From Candidatus Cloacimonadota bacterium (lineage in GTDB: Bacteria > Cloacimonadota > Cloacimonadia > Cloacimonadales > Cloacimonadaceae), in NCBI GenBank assembly GCA_023228285.1, contig JALOBM010000016.1:1-40641 (forward strand): a DNA stretch of 40,641 bases, written 5' to 3'. Shown piece after piece: positions 24,656 through 34,124 of this stretch. The translations under genes and the position numbers were made by a program. The notes beneath the pieces were generated by a model. The model worked only from the letters and a program-made list of their open reading frames with translations, did not search any database and was not told the DNA's origin. The first letter of the stretch is position 1; each line of letters opens with the position of its first letter.

Positions 24656-25200
24656 TCTGCGCCTCCGGCATTTATATCGCTTTGTACTGCAGTTATCCTA
24701 GTGCGGATCGAATTTGCTATACATCTGGAGGTGATGGTAGCACCGGACAGCGATACAACAGCTCCACCATCTTTATCTACTTTGAGCTGATCCACAGTTA
24801 ACCCGGAAAACTGACCGGTGAAACTCTCGCTGGTGCAATTTGCGCCCAGTCCAGGGGTTTCAGCATGATCAAGCACTTTGATGGCAAGTACCTTGAAATC
24901 TTTATCCATACCAACCATAGTCTTCACGGTGCTGGAATATCCGGTTTCAGCGGAGATGAAGGTGTAGCCTAAAGTATCTTGTGTGGCAGGATCATAAGCT
25001 ATGAAATACTGTGCTCCATCGGCAGTTTGTGCTTCAGTGAATTCTGCTCCGGGAATCAGGGCTTGGCGCGTGTCGATCTCGGTCTGAGCTTTTCGTGCGG
25101 CAATCACCGGAGCGGTAAGGCCGTTCACATAGGCCAGAATACCGCTGGCAACTACGCAAAAGGCCAGAAGGATCAGGGACAGTTTGATATAGTACTTCAT
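24652..25200 (-). CDS. rnfG: RnfG, FMN-bearing subunit
   Basis: A 182-residue protein with one N-terminal membrane helix (LSLILLAFCVVASGILAYV) and an extracytoplasmic FMN-binding domain. ETPGLGANC (about 115) and SLSGATITSR (about 152) are diagnostic. The threonine of SGAT is the site where FMN is covalently attached through phosphate in the family. Its length is close to that of other RnfG proteins. Start overlaps rnfD by four bases. Confidence 0.96.
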   Translation of the reverse strand: MKYYIKLSLILLAFCVVASGILAYVNGLTAPVIAARKAQTEIDTRQALIPGAEFTEAQTADGAQYFIAYDPATQDTLGYTFISAETGYSSTVKTMVGMDKDFKVLAIKVLDHAETPGLGANCTSESFTGQFSGLTVDQLKVDKDGGAVVSLSGATITSRCIANSIRTRITAVQSDINAGGAE

Positions 25201-26309
25201 TTCTTCACCCTCCCAAAAGGCTTTGGCATAGTGAGCATATCGATGAGAGGCGTAAACACGTTCATCAATAGAATACTGTAACTTACTCCCTCAGGATATC
25301 CACCCACGAGGCGGATGATGATGGTCAGCAGTCCGCAACCTATGCCATATATGATTCTACCCTTTTTGGTAAGTGGCGAGGTTGTATAATCCGTTGCCAT
25401 AAAGAATGCGCCAAGCATCAAACCACCGGAAAAAATGTGGAAGAAGGGCAGCATTACCGATACTCCGCTTCCGGGGATACCGCCAAAGATAAAGCTGAGA
25501 ACGAAGACGGTACCTATATAGAAGAGAGGGATGCGCCATTCAATGATGTTTTTGTAGAGCAGGTATGCAGCTCCGAGCAGAAGAGCAAAGACAGACACTT
25601 CGCCGATGCAGCCACCGATATTGCCCCAAAACAGACTCTTCAGGGTTTCCATCTCGGTAAGGCTGCTAAAGATCCTGCTGCCCAGGTCGATACCACCGGC
25701 TTGGGCATTGATCTCGGAGACAAAGCTGGTATCACGCAGAGTCTTTGCTACATGCAGAGGAGTGGCTGAGGTTACCAATTCATAGGCTTTAGGAGAAAGC
25801 TCAGCAAGGTTGTCGGCAATCCGGGTGAGGTCGTTCAGGCCGCTCATGGCCGAGTTCTTTACTGCTACCCATCCGGCTGTCATCTGAGTAGGCCAACTGG
25901 CAAGCAGGAAAGCACGACCCAACAGAGCTGGGTTAACTGGGTTATTTCCCAATCCGCCAAAGACTTGCTTTCCGATGGCGATGGCAAAGACTGCACCAAC
26001 GATCGGCAGCCAGATGGGCGCTCCGGCATGAATATTGAAGGCCAGCAGCAATCCCGTGAGAAAAGCAGAGCCATCGTGGACAGTGACAGGTACCTTGCGC
26101 AGTTTCTGAATGACAGCTTCACACACTACAGCAGTAACGGCACCGGTGAGGCTGAGCAAGAGGGCTCTGGCTCCCCAGAAATATGTGGCAAATATCAGCG
26201 CTGGAACCAAGGCCAACACCACATTCCACATCACATACTTCACCGAGCTTCTGTCGTGAACATGGGGAGCGGGGGAGACGATCAGTTTATCATTGCTATT
26301 CATAATCAC
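25197..26309 (-). CDS. rnfD: RnfD membrane subunit
   Basis: A membrane protein of about 370 residues with some ten predicted helices. It contains the conserved segments VHDGSAFLTGLLLAFN and GKQVFGGLGNNPVNPALLGRAFL (about 110-132), plus VTSATPL (about 182), where the threonine corresponds to the covalent FMN site of RnfD/NqrB. Two starts are possible: a GTG at 26309 whose TGA overlap couples it to rnfC, or an ATG at 26303. AAAGGA precedes both. It forms the ion-translocating core with RnfA, RnfE and RnfG. Confidence 0.96.
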   Translation of the reverse strand: MIMNSNDKLIVSPAPHVHDRSSVKYVMWNVVLALVPALIFATYFWGARALLLSLTGAVTAVVCEAVIQKLRKVPVTVHDGSAFLTGLLLAFNIHAGAPIWLPIVGAVFAIAIGKQVFGGLGNNPVNPALLGRAFLLASWPTQMTAGWVAVKNSAMSGLNDLTRIADNLAELSPKAYELVTSATPLHVAKTLRDTSFVSEINAQAGGIDLGSRIFSSLTEMETLKSLFWGNIGGCIGEVSVFALLLGAAYLLYKNIIEWRIPLFYIGTVFVLSFIFGGIPGSGVSVMLPFFHIFSGGLMLGAFFMATDYTTSPLTKKGRIIYGIGCGLLTIIIRLVGGYPEGVSYSILLMNVFTPLIDMLTMPKPFGRVKK

Positions 26310-27625
26310 TTTTTCCTTTGAGCTTCAGCGTAACGAATCTTGCCTGTGTCGATCCATTGAACCAGACGAATATGGGCGGGGCACACGTAGGCGCAGCTAC
26401 CGCATTTGATGCAGTCATTCAGCCCTGCTTTTACTGCAGCATCCAGATCCTGATACTTTACAGCGTTGGCAATCAGGGAAGGCATCAGATTCATGGGGCA
26501 GATGTCCACGCAACGGGCGCAGCGCAAGCAGGTGTGTTCTTTCAGGGATCGGGCTTCCTGCTGGTTCATTAACACCAATCCGCTGCTTCCCTTGGTCATG
26601 ACTGCATCCAGAGAAGGCAAGGCAAAGCCCATCATGGGGCCACCGGAGATAGCTTTTGCGACGGGAGTTGTAGTGCCATCACAGGCTTGCAGCAAATCGC
26701 TATATATGGTACCAATGGGGGCAAGGAAATTCTGTGGCTTCTTTACAATGGAGCCAGTAACGCTGATCACACGCTCAATGAGGGGTTTTGCATAGCGGAC
26801 GGCTTCATAAATGGCAACTGCAGTACCGACGTTTTGTACAACTACTCCAACTGTCATGGGCAGTCCTCCGGCAGGTACTTTGCGTCCGGTAGCGGCAAAG
26901 ATCAGTTGTTTCTCCGCTCCTTGGGGATATTGTAGTTTGAGGCCTACCACTTCCAGGTTTGGGTGTTTTGCACAAAGCTTTTGCATCAGAGCAATGGCAT
27001 CCGGTTTATTAGCTTCTATACCGATCATCCCTTTTTTGGCACCTGTTACTTTCATGATCACTTTCAGACCGTGAATGATGTCTTCAGCGCGCTCCAGCAT
27101 CAGGCGATAGTCACTGGTGAGGTAGGGCTCGCACTCCACTCCGTTCAGAATCGCCACATCGATGGGCTTATCAGCAGGTGGAGTTAACTTTACGTGGCTG
27201 GGGAAGCCGGCTCCTCCCATACCGCAGATACCGGCAGCAGTGATGCGTTCTTTCATGACATCGACTGAGAGCTCCATGAAATTCTCATCATCGTGCAAAT
27301 CAATCATTCGATCCATCCCGTCGGAGGTGATTTCGATGGCGGTGGACATGATGCCTGTGGGATGCATGAAATTCCCGATCTTACTTACTTTACCACTGAT
27401 GGAAGCGTGTTGAGTAAGTGAAACAAAGCCGGTTGCTTCGGCGATTATCTGCCCCTTCAATACTGAATCACCCACTTCCACAATGGGAGCGGATGGAGAT
27501 CCGATGTGTTGAGACAGGTGAATGATCACCCGATTGGGGGTGGGAAACTTTAGGATGGTTGCGTCTTTCGAATAATGCTTTTGATCGTGAGGGTGGATAC
27601 CCCCAGGAAAGGTTTTTAGTCGCAT
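26306..27625 (-). CDS. rnfC: RnfC, NADH-binding subunit
   Basis: A 439-residue peripheral protein, first in the rnfCDGEAB order known from clostridia and acetogens. The N-terminal barrel begins with KTFPGGIHPHDQKHYS. GMGGAGFPSHVKL (about 137) is the NADH/flavin-binding region shared with complex I NuoF, and two ferredoxin motifs, CLRCARCVDICP and CIKCGSCAYVCP, stand at the C-terminus. It passes electrons from the complex to NAD+. The ATG follows GGGAG by five bases. No long C-terminal extension of the kind found in proteobacterial RnfC is present. Confidence 0.97.
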   Translation of the reverse strand: MRLKTFPGGIHPHDQKHYSKDATILKFPTPNRVIIHLSQHIGSPSAPIVEVGDSVLKGQIIAEATGFVSLTQHASISGKVSKIGNFMHPTGIMSTAIEITSDGMDRMIDLHDDENFMELSVDVMKERITAAGICGMGGAGFPSHVKLTPPADKPIDVAILNGVECEPYLTSDYRLMLERAEDIIHGLKVIMKVTGAKKGMIGIEANKPDAIALMQKLCAKHPNLEVVGLKLQYPQGAEKQLIFAATGRKVPAGGLPMTVGVVVQNVGTAVAIYEAVRYAKPLIERVISVTGSIVKKPQNFLAPIGTIYSDLLQACDGTTTPVAKAISGGPMMGFALPSLDAVMTKGSSGLVLMNQQEARSLKEHTCLRCARCVDICPMNLMPSLIANAVKYQDLDAAVKAGLNDCIKCGSCAYVCPAHIRLVQWIDTGKIRYAEAQRKK

Positions 27626-27955
27626 TCACTCTCCCACAGGCTTCGAGAACAAAGCCCGATTTATTTTTGTACCACTTTTCTAGTCTACTTAGAATAGGCA
27701 AGGGATTTTTTTGCTGATATTAGCACAAATTCTTGCAGTCTCTTATCTATTCTTCTCTCGTATCAAGGAAGAATTACGTAGGCAACAGTCTCGCTATCTT
27801 CAGAAGACGGGATATGCTATGCTTCGAATCGAACTCATTGGGATCGTAAACCATCTTCAGCAAGGCTCTCAATGAGCTACCAATATATCATGCTGGTTCG
27901 CAGAACACGTAAATATAGCCTCTATGGATGACATTGGAAGATGGGAATCCCGGGA
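27626..27955. other. Intergenic gap upstream of rnfC, no gene seen
   Basis: This 330-base stretch should contain the rnf promoter. No convincing -35/-10 pair stands out. A weak 7-bp inverted repeat ATTCTTC/GAAGAAT occurs at 27749-27774. No member of the palindromic repeat families found elsewhere in the window is present. Confidence 0.5.
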
Positions 27956-28888
27956 TCAGCTATACAAAATGGACTTAATCAAGATCGGTAGTAAAAGCTC
28001 GTGCTGACCGACAAAGTAATACCCTTTTCCGCCAGTTTCCACAGGGCGTTGCACCACATTCACCATTGCCCGGTAATGCCGGTTCATATCGAACACTGCG
28101 GTACTGAAATTGCGTACTTCGCCGTGGATATTGCGAGCGGTATTCAGCGCTTTCAGGAACACTTCGGGCAGGATAACAGCAGAGCCGAAATTCAGATACA
28201 CACCTCCGTCGTGCAGTCCGCAGATCCTCTGTGCCAGAATCCTGAAATCCCTCAAAGAGCAATCCCCGATAGCCTTGCCATCCGCGCAGGGAGTTTGATG
28301 GATTATGTCTGTACCGACCGCCACATGCACAGTTACAGGTACTCCGTGTTTATATGCCATTCCCAGCAAGGATATCTCAGCATTCGGTGCATTCTTCAGT
28401 ATCTCTGCACCGATGGCTTCACCAAAGCCCAAGCCCTCTTCCGATGCTTTTGTGATGCAGCTGTTGATGTTGTGACATGTCTCAAAGGCAAGTCCGAATG
28501 AACCATCTGCCAAAGACTCGGATACATCTTCAGATGTTGCACCCCAAAAAGCGATCTCAAAATCGTGAATAACGACCGAACCGTTCACTGCTATGGCAGA
28601 CACATAGCCGGCTTCCATCAATTCTATGATGAGAGGGGCAAGACCGCATTTGATTACGTGACCGCCCATTCCGATTATGATAGCTTTACCTTTGGCTTTG
28701 GCTGTTCGGCAGGACGCCACCAGTTCCTTGATATCCTTGGCACTGAGGACTTGCGGCAGGCATTCCAACAATGTAGCAGTGTTTACCGCCCCTTTCTGCG
28801 CGAACAGCGAAAGGTCAACTTTGCTAAAACGATCTGTCACGGAATATACTCTCATTTCATCCAGATTAATCTCTTCGTATTTACTCAC
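27956..28888 (-). CDS. Uncharacterised protein, deoxyhypusine-synthase-like
   Basis: A protein of about 310 residues that I do not recognise with certainty. Conserved-looking segments are IIIGMGGHVIKCGLAPLII, VNGSVVIHDFEIAFWGATSEDV, PVTVHVAVGTDIIHQTP and YLNFGSAVILPEVFLKAL, then VGQHELLLPIL. The glycine-rich loops and the NG-IHDFE segment are reminiscent of the Rossmann-like deoxyhypusine synthase fold, where TGAN-HD is conserved, but the similarity is distant. Start may be the GTG at 28888, which overlaps queH by eight bases and follows AAGGA, or the ATG at 28855. It ends the acyl-CoA dehydrogenase-PAS-queH unit. Confidence 0.6.
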   Translation of the reverse strand: MSKYEEINLDEMRVYSVTDRFSKVDLSLFAQKGAVNTATLLECLPQVLSAKDIKELVASCRTAKAKGKAIIIGMGGHVIKCGLAPLIIELMEAGYVSAIAVNGSVVIHDFEIAFWGATSEDVSESLADGSFGLAFETCHNINSCITKASEEGLGFGEAIGAEILKNAPNAEISLLGMAYKHGVPVTVHVAVGTDIIHQTPCADGKAIGDCSLRDFRILAQRICGLHDGGVYLNFGSAVILPEVFLKALNTARNIHGEVRNFSTAVFDMNRHYRAMVNVVQRPVETGGKGYYFVGQHELLLPILIKSILYS

Positions 28889-29411
28889 TATATCGATCCT
28901 TCTCGCTAAATATGCAACCGCAATATTGCTGACGGTACATTCCGGCTTCTTTGGACAATCTGATGCCGTCCTGCCAGAGCTTACGCCAGTCTTCATAAAA
29001 AAAGCTCAAATGATAGCGCAGCGCCAATTCCTCACAGATTTCGATGATGCGATCGTGCTTCTGATAGCGGCTGTAAAGGAGGGTAGTGCTAAAAGCCTGA
29101 TAAGATTCCTTTGCCGCACGTTGAGCGCAGGCTTCTAAGCGCGTGGAGTAACAGTATTCACAGCGTTCATCAATTCTGTCCAGGGTGTGTTGCAGAAAAT
29201 CCACCAAACCGTAATCATCCTGCTCATAGAGTGGAAAGCCTTCATTGGCAGCAAATTCACGCAGACAATTGCGCCGCCTCTGATACTCTAAAAGCGGATG
29301 GATATTGGGATTGAACCAAAAAGCCGCTGGCTGATGCCCTGCCTTTTGCAGTTGTTTGTAGGGCGCTATAAGGCAGGGCGCACAGCAAGTATGGATCAGT
29401 ATCTTAGCCAC
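28881..29411 (-). CDS. queH: QueH epoxyqueuosine reductase
   Basis: A 176-residue DUF208/QueH protein, which performs the last step of queuosine tRNA modification in place of QueG. Key residues are Cys9-Cys10 in HTCCAPC, Cys84 and Cys87 in RCEYCYSTR, and Cys164 and Cys166 in YCGC, which together bind a 4Fe-4S cluster and a further metal centre in characterised QueH. Length is normal. It starts eight bases inside the upstream PAS gene. No other queuosine gene is in the window. Confidence 0.93.
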   Translation of the reverse strand: MAKILIHTCCAPCLIAPYKQLQKAGHQPAAFWFNPNIHPLLEYQRRRNCLREFAANEGFPLYEQDDYGLVDFLQHTLDRIDERCEYCYSTRLEACAQRAAKESYQAFSTTLLYSRYQKHDRIIEICEELALRYHLSFFYEDWRKLWQDGIRLSKEAGMYRQQYCGCIFSEKDRYSE

Positions 29412-29739
29412 GTATGTAATGCGGCATTTCGGCGGGCAGTACTATGGAAAACTCCACCAATCCCGCAATTTTGCCGTCCTTGTACCAGGGTTGTTGATGG
29501 ATTAGTTTCTTCTGACCGGCTTTGTCTATGGTATATGTATTGGGCTCACCTGTGGCCAGCATATGCCGTATGATTTCGATACTGCGTGGCTGATGGCAAT
29601 TGTACAGACTGTGTCCAATGAGCTCTTTGCCGCCATGAGCAGCGTTTGTAAGTGCTGCTTTTTCATTCATTTCAGTTATGATGGCGTTTGTGTCGCAAAC
29701 CGTGATCGCCACGGGCAGCTCTTCAATCCACTCGTGCAT
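29404..29739 (-). CDS. Small single-domain PAS protein
   Basis: A 111-residue protein consisting of a PAS-like domain: a strand ITVCDTNAIITEMNEKAALTN as in PAS sensors, a central HSLYNCHQPRS helix turn, and a final PWYKDGKIAGLVEFSIVLP strand. There is no attached kinase, cyclase or DNA-binding domain, and the ligand is unknown. The ATG at 29739 is chosen because it lies two bases after the acyl-CoA dehydrogenase stop; the longer frame overlaps that gene in a shadow frame. It may sense a small molecule or redox state linked to its neighbours, but this is speculation. Confidence 0.7.
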   Translation of the reverse strand: MHEWIEELPVAITVCDTNAIITEMNEKAALTNAAHGGKELIGHSLYNCHQPRSIEIIRHMLATGEPNTYTIDKAGQKKLIHQQPWYKDGKIAGLVEFSIVLPAEMPHYIRG

Positions 29740-29741
29740 TA

Positions 29742-30887
29742 TCAGAACTCTTTGAGGATGTTTGAGGCCACGATTCCGCGTTGAATCTGGTTTGTTCCTT
29801 CGTAGATTTGCAGGATTTTGGCGTCGCGCATCATTTTTTCCACTGGATACTCTTTCATGTAGCCATATCCACCCAGGATTTGAACGGCGTCGGTGGTCAC
29901 CTTCATTGCCACATCGCTGGCAAAGTATTTGCACATAGCGCTTTCTTTGGAGTAGTTTTTGATGCCGGCATCCACCATCTTTGCGGTTTGAAACACTAAA
30001 GCGCGCGCTGCTTCGATTTGAGTGGCCATATCTGCCAGCATAAACTGAATGGCTTGGAAGCTGGAGATAGGTTTGCCAAACTGTTGGCGTTCTTTGGAAT
30101 AACGGGCAGCAGCTTCAAAGGCTCCGCGGGCAACGCCGACGGCCTGTGAACCAACCATGGGGCGGGATTTGTCGAACACCTTCATTGCTGTGATAAATCC
30201 GGTGCCTTCGCGACCCAGCAGGTTTTCCGCAGGAACTTTGCAGTCTTCGAAGATAAGTTCTCGAGTAGCACTGGCACGGATACCCATTTTGTTTTCTTTT
30301 TTACCGAAAGTAAAGCCGGGGGTATCTTTCTCTACTATGAAGCAGGAACAACCTCTGGCACCTTTATTCTTGTCCGTCATGGCAAATACAGTGTAAATGC
30401 CCGCTTCGCCGCCATTTGTGATCCATTGTTTGGTACCGTTCAGGATATAATAATCTCCCTCTTTGCGGGCAGTGGTTTCGATGGCTCCGGCGTCACTACC
30501 GGCGTTGGCTTCTGTAAGCGCAAACGCTGCAAGCTGTTCTCCTGCGGCAATGATGGGCAGATATTTCTTCTTTTGCTCTTCACTCCCAGCGATGAGTATG
30601 GGATACATACCCAATCCGGTGGCTCCGAATGCCAGCGCAATACCTGCATCTACTGCGCAAAGCTCTTCGGTGACAACGGCGAGATCCATAACCTTGCCGC
30701 TGATGCCGTCATAATCTTCCGGGATCAGAATGGCAAAGAGGTCGCTCTGACGCATTATTTCCACTATATCCCAAGGGAATATCCCTTCCTGATCATAATG
30801 CTCGGAAAGGGGTTTCATCTTTTCGTTGGCAATTCTGCGGGCAATTTCCTGCATTTCCAATTGGTCATCAGTCAAAAAGTATTCCAT
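29742..30887 (-). CDS. Acyl-CoA dehydrogenase, short-chain type
   Basis: A 381-residue FAD enzyme oxidising (or, in fermenters, producing) short-chain or branched acyl-CoA. ALTEANAGSDAG and QWITNGGEAG are the FAD-binding signatures, QILGGYGYMKEYPVEK marks the C-terminal domain, and Glu363 in QIYEGTNQIQR is the usual catalytic base of short-chain members such as butyryl-CoA dehydrogenase. AGGAG is seven bases before the ATG. No etfAB genes adjoin it, so its electron partner lies elsewhere. With the Rnf operon nearby, a role in amino acid or fatty acid fermentation is plausible. Confidence 0.94.
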   Translation of the reverse strand: MEYFLTDDQLEMQEIARRIANEKMKPLSEHYDQEGIFPWDIVEIMRQSDLFAILIPEDYDGISGKVMDLAVVTEELCAVDAGIALAFGATGLGMYPILIAGSEEQKKKYLPIIAAGEQLAAFALTEANAGSDAGAIETTARKEGDYYILNGTKQWITNGGEAGIYTVFAMTDKNKGARGCSCFIVEKDTPGFTFGKKENKMGIRASATRELIFEDCKVPAENLLGREGTGFITAMKVFDKSRPMVGSQAVGVARGAFEAAARYSKERQQFGKPISSFQAIQFMLADMATQIEAARALVFQTAKMVDAGIKNYSKESAMCKYFASDVAMKVTTDAVQILGGYGYMKEYPVEKMMRDAKILQIYEGTNQIQRGIVASNILKEF

Positions 30888-31053
30888 GTGTATCTCCTGT
30901 AATTATTAACTGTTGGGTTCTGAGTATCATCCAGTAAAATGGCATTATATGTCAAGCCCAAAATGATCTGCGCCTTGTTTGTAGCAATTTAGTGCGTGGT
31001 ATGTCCTGCATAAGCCTCCTGAAAGGTTCTGCTGTCAGGTTTGGTTAGTGCTG

Positions 31054-31115
31054 AAGGGGATATCAAGGTGTTTTCATGCTGTCAGCACTCGATGATGATG
31101 CGTTTATATCTGCTT
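31054..31115 (+). repeat. 62-bp palindromic intergenic repeat, copy C (divergent)
   Basis: The most diverged copy. It begins AAGGGGATATC and ends with the conserved ATATCTGCTT, with AGCACTCGATGATGATG in the middle. Its length is exactly that of the other three. Orientation is ambiguous because both strands align about equally well. It lies in the 294-base gap between the CapA-like gene and the acyl-CoA dehydrogenase gene, which holds nothing else I can name. Confidence 0.65.
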
Positions 31116-31181
31116 CACATCTCGCTGATTCTGAGGTGATGAGATAAGCAGTCTGCATGCTCCGGGATTGTGAGTGTGCAA

Positions 31182-34124
31182 CTATTTCAACAATATCGCT
31201 TTCCGCATGCTTACACGCTCTCCGCACCGGACTTTGAAGAAATACAATCCGGAGGCTACGCTTTGGCCATTGCTATCCTTACTGTCCCAGGTCAAGCTGT
31301 GTTTTGAGTAACCGGGGACATCATCTTGAAGACTGCGAACCAGCTGGCCTTTGATATTGTAGATTTTCACGGAGATTGGACTTTTGGCGGTGGTTTCGAT
31401 ACAGATGGTGGTTTCTGCTCTGAAGGGATTGGGATACACGGTAACTGGCAAAGCCGATGGAGGATTAGAATTGCCGTGTCTCTCACGAGCAGGGGATAGC
31501 GATGTTTCTAAAATGTTGCAGCTTATTGATTTGACCCCTTCAGCTGTCCGGAGCTGGAACCAATAGAAGTCGTTGGGATACATTATCTGAGTCTGTTCAT
31601 GAGGCAACCAGTCCTCCCATTGGATGAGGCCAACGTTGTCAAACCAAGCTTTGGAGCGGCTATTCCCGGTTCCGGTAAAACTGAGCCGAATGTCAAAATA
31701 CCATGCGTTGGCAGGTACTACGAGGTCTTTATAGAAGTATTTCCAGGGCATATTTCCGCTAACGTTCGTAGTGATGTCTTCGCTGTGGATGGGAGAGTAT
31801 GCCGTCCGGTTATTGTAAAAGCGAACAGTGATGTTTGCACTTTGGGCATTTTGGGTGAATATCCAGCCATGCAAAGTGAAGCTTTTTAAGGGGTCGTATA
31901 TCTTCATCTTTTGCGAGATTGTGGCAGTTTGAGCGCTGGTGGTGGTACCGGAGAAAGAGGCGCTGCGGGCTCCATCCATGGCGATATCGGAGTATTCTGC
32001 CACATCCCACAGGTTACATCCCGCATCCTCAAAATCTCCAAACCATACCAGCTCTCTGCCCAAGCGTATTTGAGTGTCTTGCGCCGGTCCCGGATAATCC
32101 ACAGAACTGATACTGCCGTATCTGGGGAGTTTGTGAGGAGCAGTGTACTGAGAACCCCCTTCACGATGTACCAGAGGTGTGTCCAGCAAGAAAGTGTGAG
32201 AAACTGCGTTCAGAGCTTCGGGAACCAAGGGAACGGATGCTTTCAGTTCTTCTTTGTCCACTACTACAATTGTGTCCAGTTCTCGGCTTTTCATGGCGAT
32301 GTAATCCAGGATGTGGATGCCTAGCTGCCCAGTGGCGGGTTTCGGGATGTACCCATCAATAAATACAGGCCTTAGGTAGTGATTCTTGAATCCGTCCGGA
32401 TAAGCGTCAACGTACAATATTGCGGAGTTCATACATTCGGGATAATCCAGATCAAAAACGAAATTGCCCAAAGAATGTGCGATCACTTTACCGTTGTAAA
32501 GCTCCATACCATGCACGATGTGGGGGTGATGTACTATTACCAGATCCGCTCCGTTGTCGATTGCACTTTGACGAATCTCGCGATCCCATTGGCGCGGCAC
32601 ATCGCTGCGATAGGAATAATCTTCATCCTGAATATCTCCAAGAAAAGGATTGCTTTTGCCATAATCTTCTCCAGGACAGGTGGAATACTCGCTGCCGCTA
32701 TGCATCTCGATAATCTTGAGATCTGCAATACCATCCACTGCTTGTATTTGCAAAGCATTGTAATAAGGGGTCATATAAGCAAAGCCTTCTTTGTCAAATC
32801 CAGCATGCAGATAGGGCTGGGCATTGTTGTATTGGCCGGTGCGGTCGCTGCTGCGCAAGAGTGCGATGCTGATGCCTTTTTGATGGATAAATGAGGGAAG
32901 GTAGGCTTCGTAGGAATTTGCGCCTGCTCCGCTGAAGCCGATGCCGTTTGCTTCCAATAAAGCTCTGGTTTGGTTCAATGCCGGCAGACCGTAGTCCAGC
33001 GTATGGTTGTTTGCCAGGCACACGTTTTCTATGCCTGCTACGACTAAACCTTGCATGTTACTCGGATTGCCGCGGTAAACCACTGATTTTGTGGGATGAG
33101 GACTGCCGGTATTGGCTAGCACCACTTCCAGATTGGCGATTGATACGTCCGCAGCTCCGCCCAGCATGGAGTAGGTAGGAGAGAAAATATAGTCTATGCC
33201 ATAATAGGGGATAATCTGCGAGTCATAGCGCCTGGCGAGCATCACATCGCCCACAAAGTTTAACGTCAAGGGCAGGGAACTGGGACCTGGATCAGGGTTG
33301 ATCTGAGTAGCAGCAAAGCCTCGTTTCCCTGTATCGTCAGTCACGATCAGGTTCACTGTGTACTGATGGGCATCGAGAACATCAAACACGTGATAAGGAG
33401 ATGCTTCGTTGCTGTAAAGAGAATCGCCGAAGCTCCAATAATAGCTGAAAACATCGCTATCCGGATCGATGATTTGGGCAGAAAACTGGATGCCTACATA
33501 ACGATGATTGATCTTTGCTGGAATATTCGTAGAAATGCTTACTTGCGGGGCTATGGGCAGAGTGTCGCTGATGTTTATCAGGCTATCGAACCATACTGAG
33601 TTTGTAGGGTTTTGATCCAGATCGTTCACATAGATGATGGAAGTGATTTGGGGAAAATAGCCAAAAAAGCTCTCCCAATCGGAGCCCAAAGGCAGGCAAT
33701 AATGGTTCCAGCTTCCACTTGGCTTTGAGCCTTGATACACTGGTACCCATTGCTCCAGATCCAGGATTCGGCTGCCGTCGATGCTGTAGAAAAGTTGGTT
33801 TTCCCCATCGGAAAATCCCAAACCGCGTACTGTACCCTGAGAGATGTGGTATGCCCAGAATTCGATTACTGTATTGTGTTGAGTGGGAAATGGCGTGATT
33901 GATTGTTGTTTCCAGGTGTTACCAGTCAATTTCAAGGAATATTGGGATGAAGCATGAGTGTTTTGAGTATCCAGTATCCAAGCGGAGGGCTGCAGGTCTT
34001 CATCGAGCCAGGAATCCAACTGTACAATACCACTCTCGAAATCCTCAATTACTTCCCCCCCTGTTTGCCCCATAATCGGAGTTATCAGGGCAAAGAGAAG
34101 TAATCCTAAAAGCACAATACGCAT
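31182..34124 (-). CDS. Secreted PKD-CapA-type protein with T9SS/FlgD-like C-terminus
   Basis: A 980-residue exported protein. A signal peptide (MRIVLLGLLLFALITPIMG) is followed by a beta-rich domain to about 190 and a PKD domain (about 194-282, with YYWSFGDS). Next comes a CapA/PgsA-type metallophosphatase-like domain beginning LNFVGDVMLARR near 287, with NLEVVL, LANNHTLDYG, IVHHPHIVHGMELYNG and HSLGNFVFD. A second beta domain is followed by a C-terminal module from YPNPFRAETT (897-980) that matches FlgD-like Ig/T9SS sorting domains, ending SGLYFFKVRCG. The ATG at 34124 has GGAGG four bases upstream. The CapA domain suggests a role in surface polymer handling; the exact substrate is unknown. 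Confidence 0.85.
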   Translation of the reverse strand: MRIVLLGLLLFALITPIMGQTGGEVIEDFESGIVQLDSWLDEDLQPSAWILDTQNTHASSQYSLKLTGNTWKQQSITPFPTQHNTVIEFWAYHISQGTVRGLGFSDGENQLFYSIDGSRILDLEQWVPVYQGSKPSGSWNHYCLPLGSDWESFFGYFPQITSIIYVNDLDQNPTNSVWFDSLINISDTLPIAPQVSISTNIPAKINHRYVGIQFSAQIIDPDSDVFSYYWSFGDSLYSNEASPYHVFDVLDAHQYTVNLIVTDDTGKRGFAATQINPDPGPSSLPLTLNFVGDVMLARRYDSQIIPYYGIDYIFSPTYSMLGGAADVSIANLEVVLANTGSPHPTKSVVYRGNPSNMQGLVVAGIENVCLANNHTLDYGLPALNQTRALLEANGIGFSGAGANSYEAYLPSFIHQKGISIALLRSSDRTGQYNNAQPYLHAGFDKEGFAYMTPYYNALQIQAVDGIADLKIIEMHSGSEYSTCPGEDYGKSNPFLGDIQDEDYSYRSDVPRQWDREIRQSAIDNGADLVIVHHPHIVHGMELYNGKVIAHSLGNFVFDLDYPECMNSAILYVDAYPDGFKNHYLRPVFIDGYIPKPATGQLGIHILDYIAMKSRELDTIVVVDKEELKASVPLVPEALNAVSHTFLLDTPLVHREGGSQYTAPHKLPRYGSISSVDYPGPAQDTQIRLGRELVWFGDFEDAGCNLWDVAEYSDIAMDGARSASFSGTTTSAQTATISQKMKIYDPLKSFTLHGWIFTQNAQSANITVRFYNNRTAYSPIHSEDITTNVSGNMPWKYFYKDLVVPANAWYFDIRLSFTGTGNSRSKAWFDNVGLIQWEDWLPHEQTQIMYPNDFYWFQLRTAEGVKSISCNILETSLSPARERHGNSNPPSALPVTVYPNPFRAETTICIETTAKSPISVKIYNIKGQLVRSLQDDVPGYSKHSLTWDSKDSNGQSVASGLYFFKVRCGERVSMRKAILLK

